DNA from: Sphingomonadales bacterium UBA6157
GTDB taxonomy: Bacteria > Pseudomonadota > Alphaproteobacteria > Sphingomonadales > Sphingomonadaceae
Assembly (NCBI GenBank): GCA_002423025.1
Contig: DIUN01000037.1
Location: 1-14,916, forward strand
Length of the DNA stretch: 14,916 nucleotides
Direction: 5' to 3'
Positions 13,678 through 14,916 of the stretch are shown here, piece by piece. The translations under genes and the position numbers were made by a program. Position 1 is the first letter of the stretch. Each line of letters starts with the position of its first letter. The notes beneath the pieces were generated by a model that worked only from the letters and a program-made list of their open reading frames with translations, did no database searches and was not told the DNA's origin.

Positions 13678-14856
13678 TTGGATTTTCGCCTCGCTGACGA
13701 GCACAGGATGCTGGCCGAACTGGTCCAGCGTTTTGTGAAGGATGAACTGCTGCCGCTGGAGGCCGGCGTGATGGCGCGCGAGGCCGCCGGGCAGGATCCG
13801 GCGCTGCCGCCCGCCGAGCGCGCCCGGCTCGATGCCGTGTCCCGCGAGCTGGGGCTGTGGAGCCTTGATGCGCCGGTGGAGGAGGGCGGCTCGGCGATGC
13901 CCCATGTGGCGCTGGTTGCGGTCAATGAGGCGCTGGGCAGCACCATCGCCACCTATGTGCTGCCGCCCGATTCGCCCAATCTGCGGATGCTCGCCGCCAC
14001 TGTCGATGTCCGCCAGCGGGAGGCCTATCTGGCGCCCTATGCGCGTGGCGAGACGATCTCGGCGATCGGCATCTCCGAGCCCGGCGCCGGGGCGGACCCA
14101 GCCGGCATGCGCACCCGCGCCGTGCGTGATGGCGAGGACTGGATCATCAACGGCCGCAAGATCTGGATCACCCGTGCCGCGGAGGCGGATTTCACCATAT
14201 TGATGGCCCGCACCGGCGCCGCCGAGCCGGGCGCGCGCGGCAGCGGCGGCATGTCCGCCTTTCTCATTGATCGTGGCACGCCGGGGTTCAATGTGCTGCG
14301 CCGCATCCCGATGGTCGGCGGCGAATATACCTATGAGGTGGCGCTGGAAGATTGCCGCGTGCCGGGCTGGAAACTGCTCGGCACCGAGGGGCAGGGCTTT
14401 GGCCCCATGCAGCTGCGGCTCGGCACCCGGCGCATGGAGATGGCGGCCTGGTGCATCGGCGCTGCCCAGCGCGCGCTCGACATGATGCGGGACTATGCGC
14501 CCCAGCGCACCACCTTCGGCCAGCGGCTCTCGGAGCGGCAGGCCGTGCAATGGTGGGTGGCCGATGGCGCCACCCGCATCCACGCCTGCCGGCTGATGGC
14601 GCTGCACTGCGCCTGGAAGCTCGATGAGGGCGAGGATGTGCGGACCGAAATCTCGATGCTCAAGGTGTACGCTACCGAGATGGCACAGCAGGTGATCGAC
14701 AATGCCATGCAATGCTTTGGCGCCATGGGCATGACCCGCGAGATGCCGCTGCACCTGCTCGCCGGCCGCGTGCGCAACATGCGGATCTATGATGGACCAT
14801 CGGAGGTGCACCGGATGGTGGTGGCGCGGCAGCTTATGGACACCCGCAGCCGCTAG
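13678..14856 (+). CDS. Acyl-CoA dehydrogenase, ACAD10/11-like subgroup
   Basis: FAD-dependent alpha,beta-dehydrogenation of an acyl-CoA; substrate unknown. From TTG the 392-residue protein begins (M)DFRLADEHRML, the usual N-terminus. Domain markers in order are GISEPGAGADPAGM (131-144, flavin/substrate site), WIINGRKIWIT (155-165), RRMEMAAWCIGAAQRALD (251-268), QRTTFGQRL (276-284), and FGAMGMTREMPL (347-358). The catalytic-base position reads RIYDGPSEVHR, so Asp372 replaces the Glu of classical enzymes; Asp here is familiar from ACAD10/11-type proteins, so activity is not ruled out. It follows LPOR by 16 nt on the same strand with a strong ribosome-binding site, so co-transcription is likely. 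Nothing in the family suggests a pigment role. Confidence 0.93.
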   Translation: MDFRLADEHRMLAELVQRFVKDELLPLEAGVMAREAAGQDPALPPAERARLDAVSRELGLWSLDAPVEEGGSAMPHVALVAVNEALGSTIATYVLPPDSPNLRMLAATVDVRQREAYLAPYARGETISAIGISEPGAGADPAGMRTRAVRDGEDWIINGRKIWITRAAEADFTILMARTGAAEPGARGSGGMSAFLIDRGTPGFNVLRRIPMVGGEYTYEVALEDCRVPGWKLLGTEGQGFGPMQLRLGTRRMEMAAWCIGAAQRALDMMRDYAPQRTTFGQRLSERQAVQWWVADGATRIHACRLMALHCAWKLDEGEDVRTEISMLKVYATEMAQQVIDNAMQCFGAMGMTREMPLHLLAGRVRNMRIYDGPSEVHRMVVARQLMDTRSR

Positions 14857-14904
14857 AGTTTTTTGCAGTCAAGTGGAGTCAGCGCCGGCCCGCTCCCCCG
14901 CCTC

Positions 14905-14916
14905 GGGCTTGAGCCC
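14905..14916. repeat. Short inverted repeat at the right edge
   Basis: GGGCT-TG-AGCCC is a 5-bp inverted repeat ending exactly at the window edge, 49 bp after the acyl-CoA dehydrogenase stop. It could be the stem of a terminator whose T-run lies outside, but that cannot be judged. The preceding 48 bases contain a T6 run (14860-14865) without a hairpin before it, and no gene. Confidence 0.2.

Noticed and set aside
12537..13952. Long minus-strand open frame opposite LPOR
   Set aside because: No family resemblance, and the plus strand encodes an unmistakable LPOR; another GC-rich shadow.
1..14916. Mobile element, prophage, CRISPR or defence system
   Set aside because: No transposase, integrase, phage or Cas-like protein and no repeat array was seen; gene order and composition look chromosomal throughout.

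Overview
The window is gene-dense, GC-rich, ordinary-looking chromosomal DNA from an alphaproteobacterium, most likely a member of the Sphingomonadales. The evidence is the lapA-like/pyrF/trpF/trpB run, the rnd-lptC-lptA run, and a small winged-helix-like protein of a type I associate with sphingomonads. No tRNA, rRNA, insertion sequence, CRISPR array or phage gene is visible. All coding sequences look intact except trpB, which runs off the left edge.

Layout. Positions 1-3216 (minus strand): a CinA-like molybdopterin-binding-domain protein, a two-helix LapA-domain membrane protein, pyrF, trpF and trpB. The last four are almost fused, with ATGA overlaps at two junctions and a 7-nt gap at the third. 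Positions 3353-4925 (plus): map and radC. Positions 4922-5272 (minus): a small uncharacterised protein whose stop codon overlaps that of radC. Positions 5333-7146 (plus): a short RNase D, then lptC and lptA of lipopolysaccharide export; lptB, which often follows, is absent. Positions 7217-9543 (plus): a translationally coupled pair, a two-module VOC protein and an unusual 473-residue alpha/beta hydrolase-fold protein. Positions 9572-12646 (minus): mtnP, a second (classical) alpha/beta hydrolase, and gcdH (glutaryl-CoA dehydrogenase). Positions 12708-14856 (plus): a light-dependent protochlorophyllide oxidoreductase (LPOR) followed 16 nt later by an acyl-CoA dehydrogenase starting at TTG.

The most notable gene is the LPOR at 12708-13661. 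It is not a generic short-chain dehydrogenase: it carries the LPOR-specific insertion before the YKDSK active site, the conserved active-site cysteine, and long stretches closely resembling cyanobacterial and plant enzymes as I remember them. In proteobacteria this enzyme is known only from a limited set of aerobic anoxygenic phototrophs. Its presence suggests the organism makes bacteriochlorophyll, yet no other pigment gene is in the window, and its apparent operon partner is an acyl-CoA dehydrogenase.

Other points worth a second look: the 473-residue hydrolase appears to be a complete alpha/beta hydrolase domain followed by a degenerate, truncated copy of itself, with no canonical nucleophile elbow in either half; a 24-bp near-perfect AT-rich palindrome covers the Shine-Dalgarno of gcdH; and a possible three-codon minicistron overlaps the start of map. 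All assignments come from reading the sequence and remembered family motifs; no database search was run.
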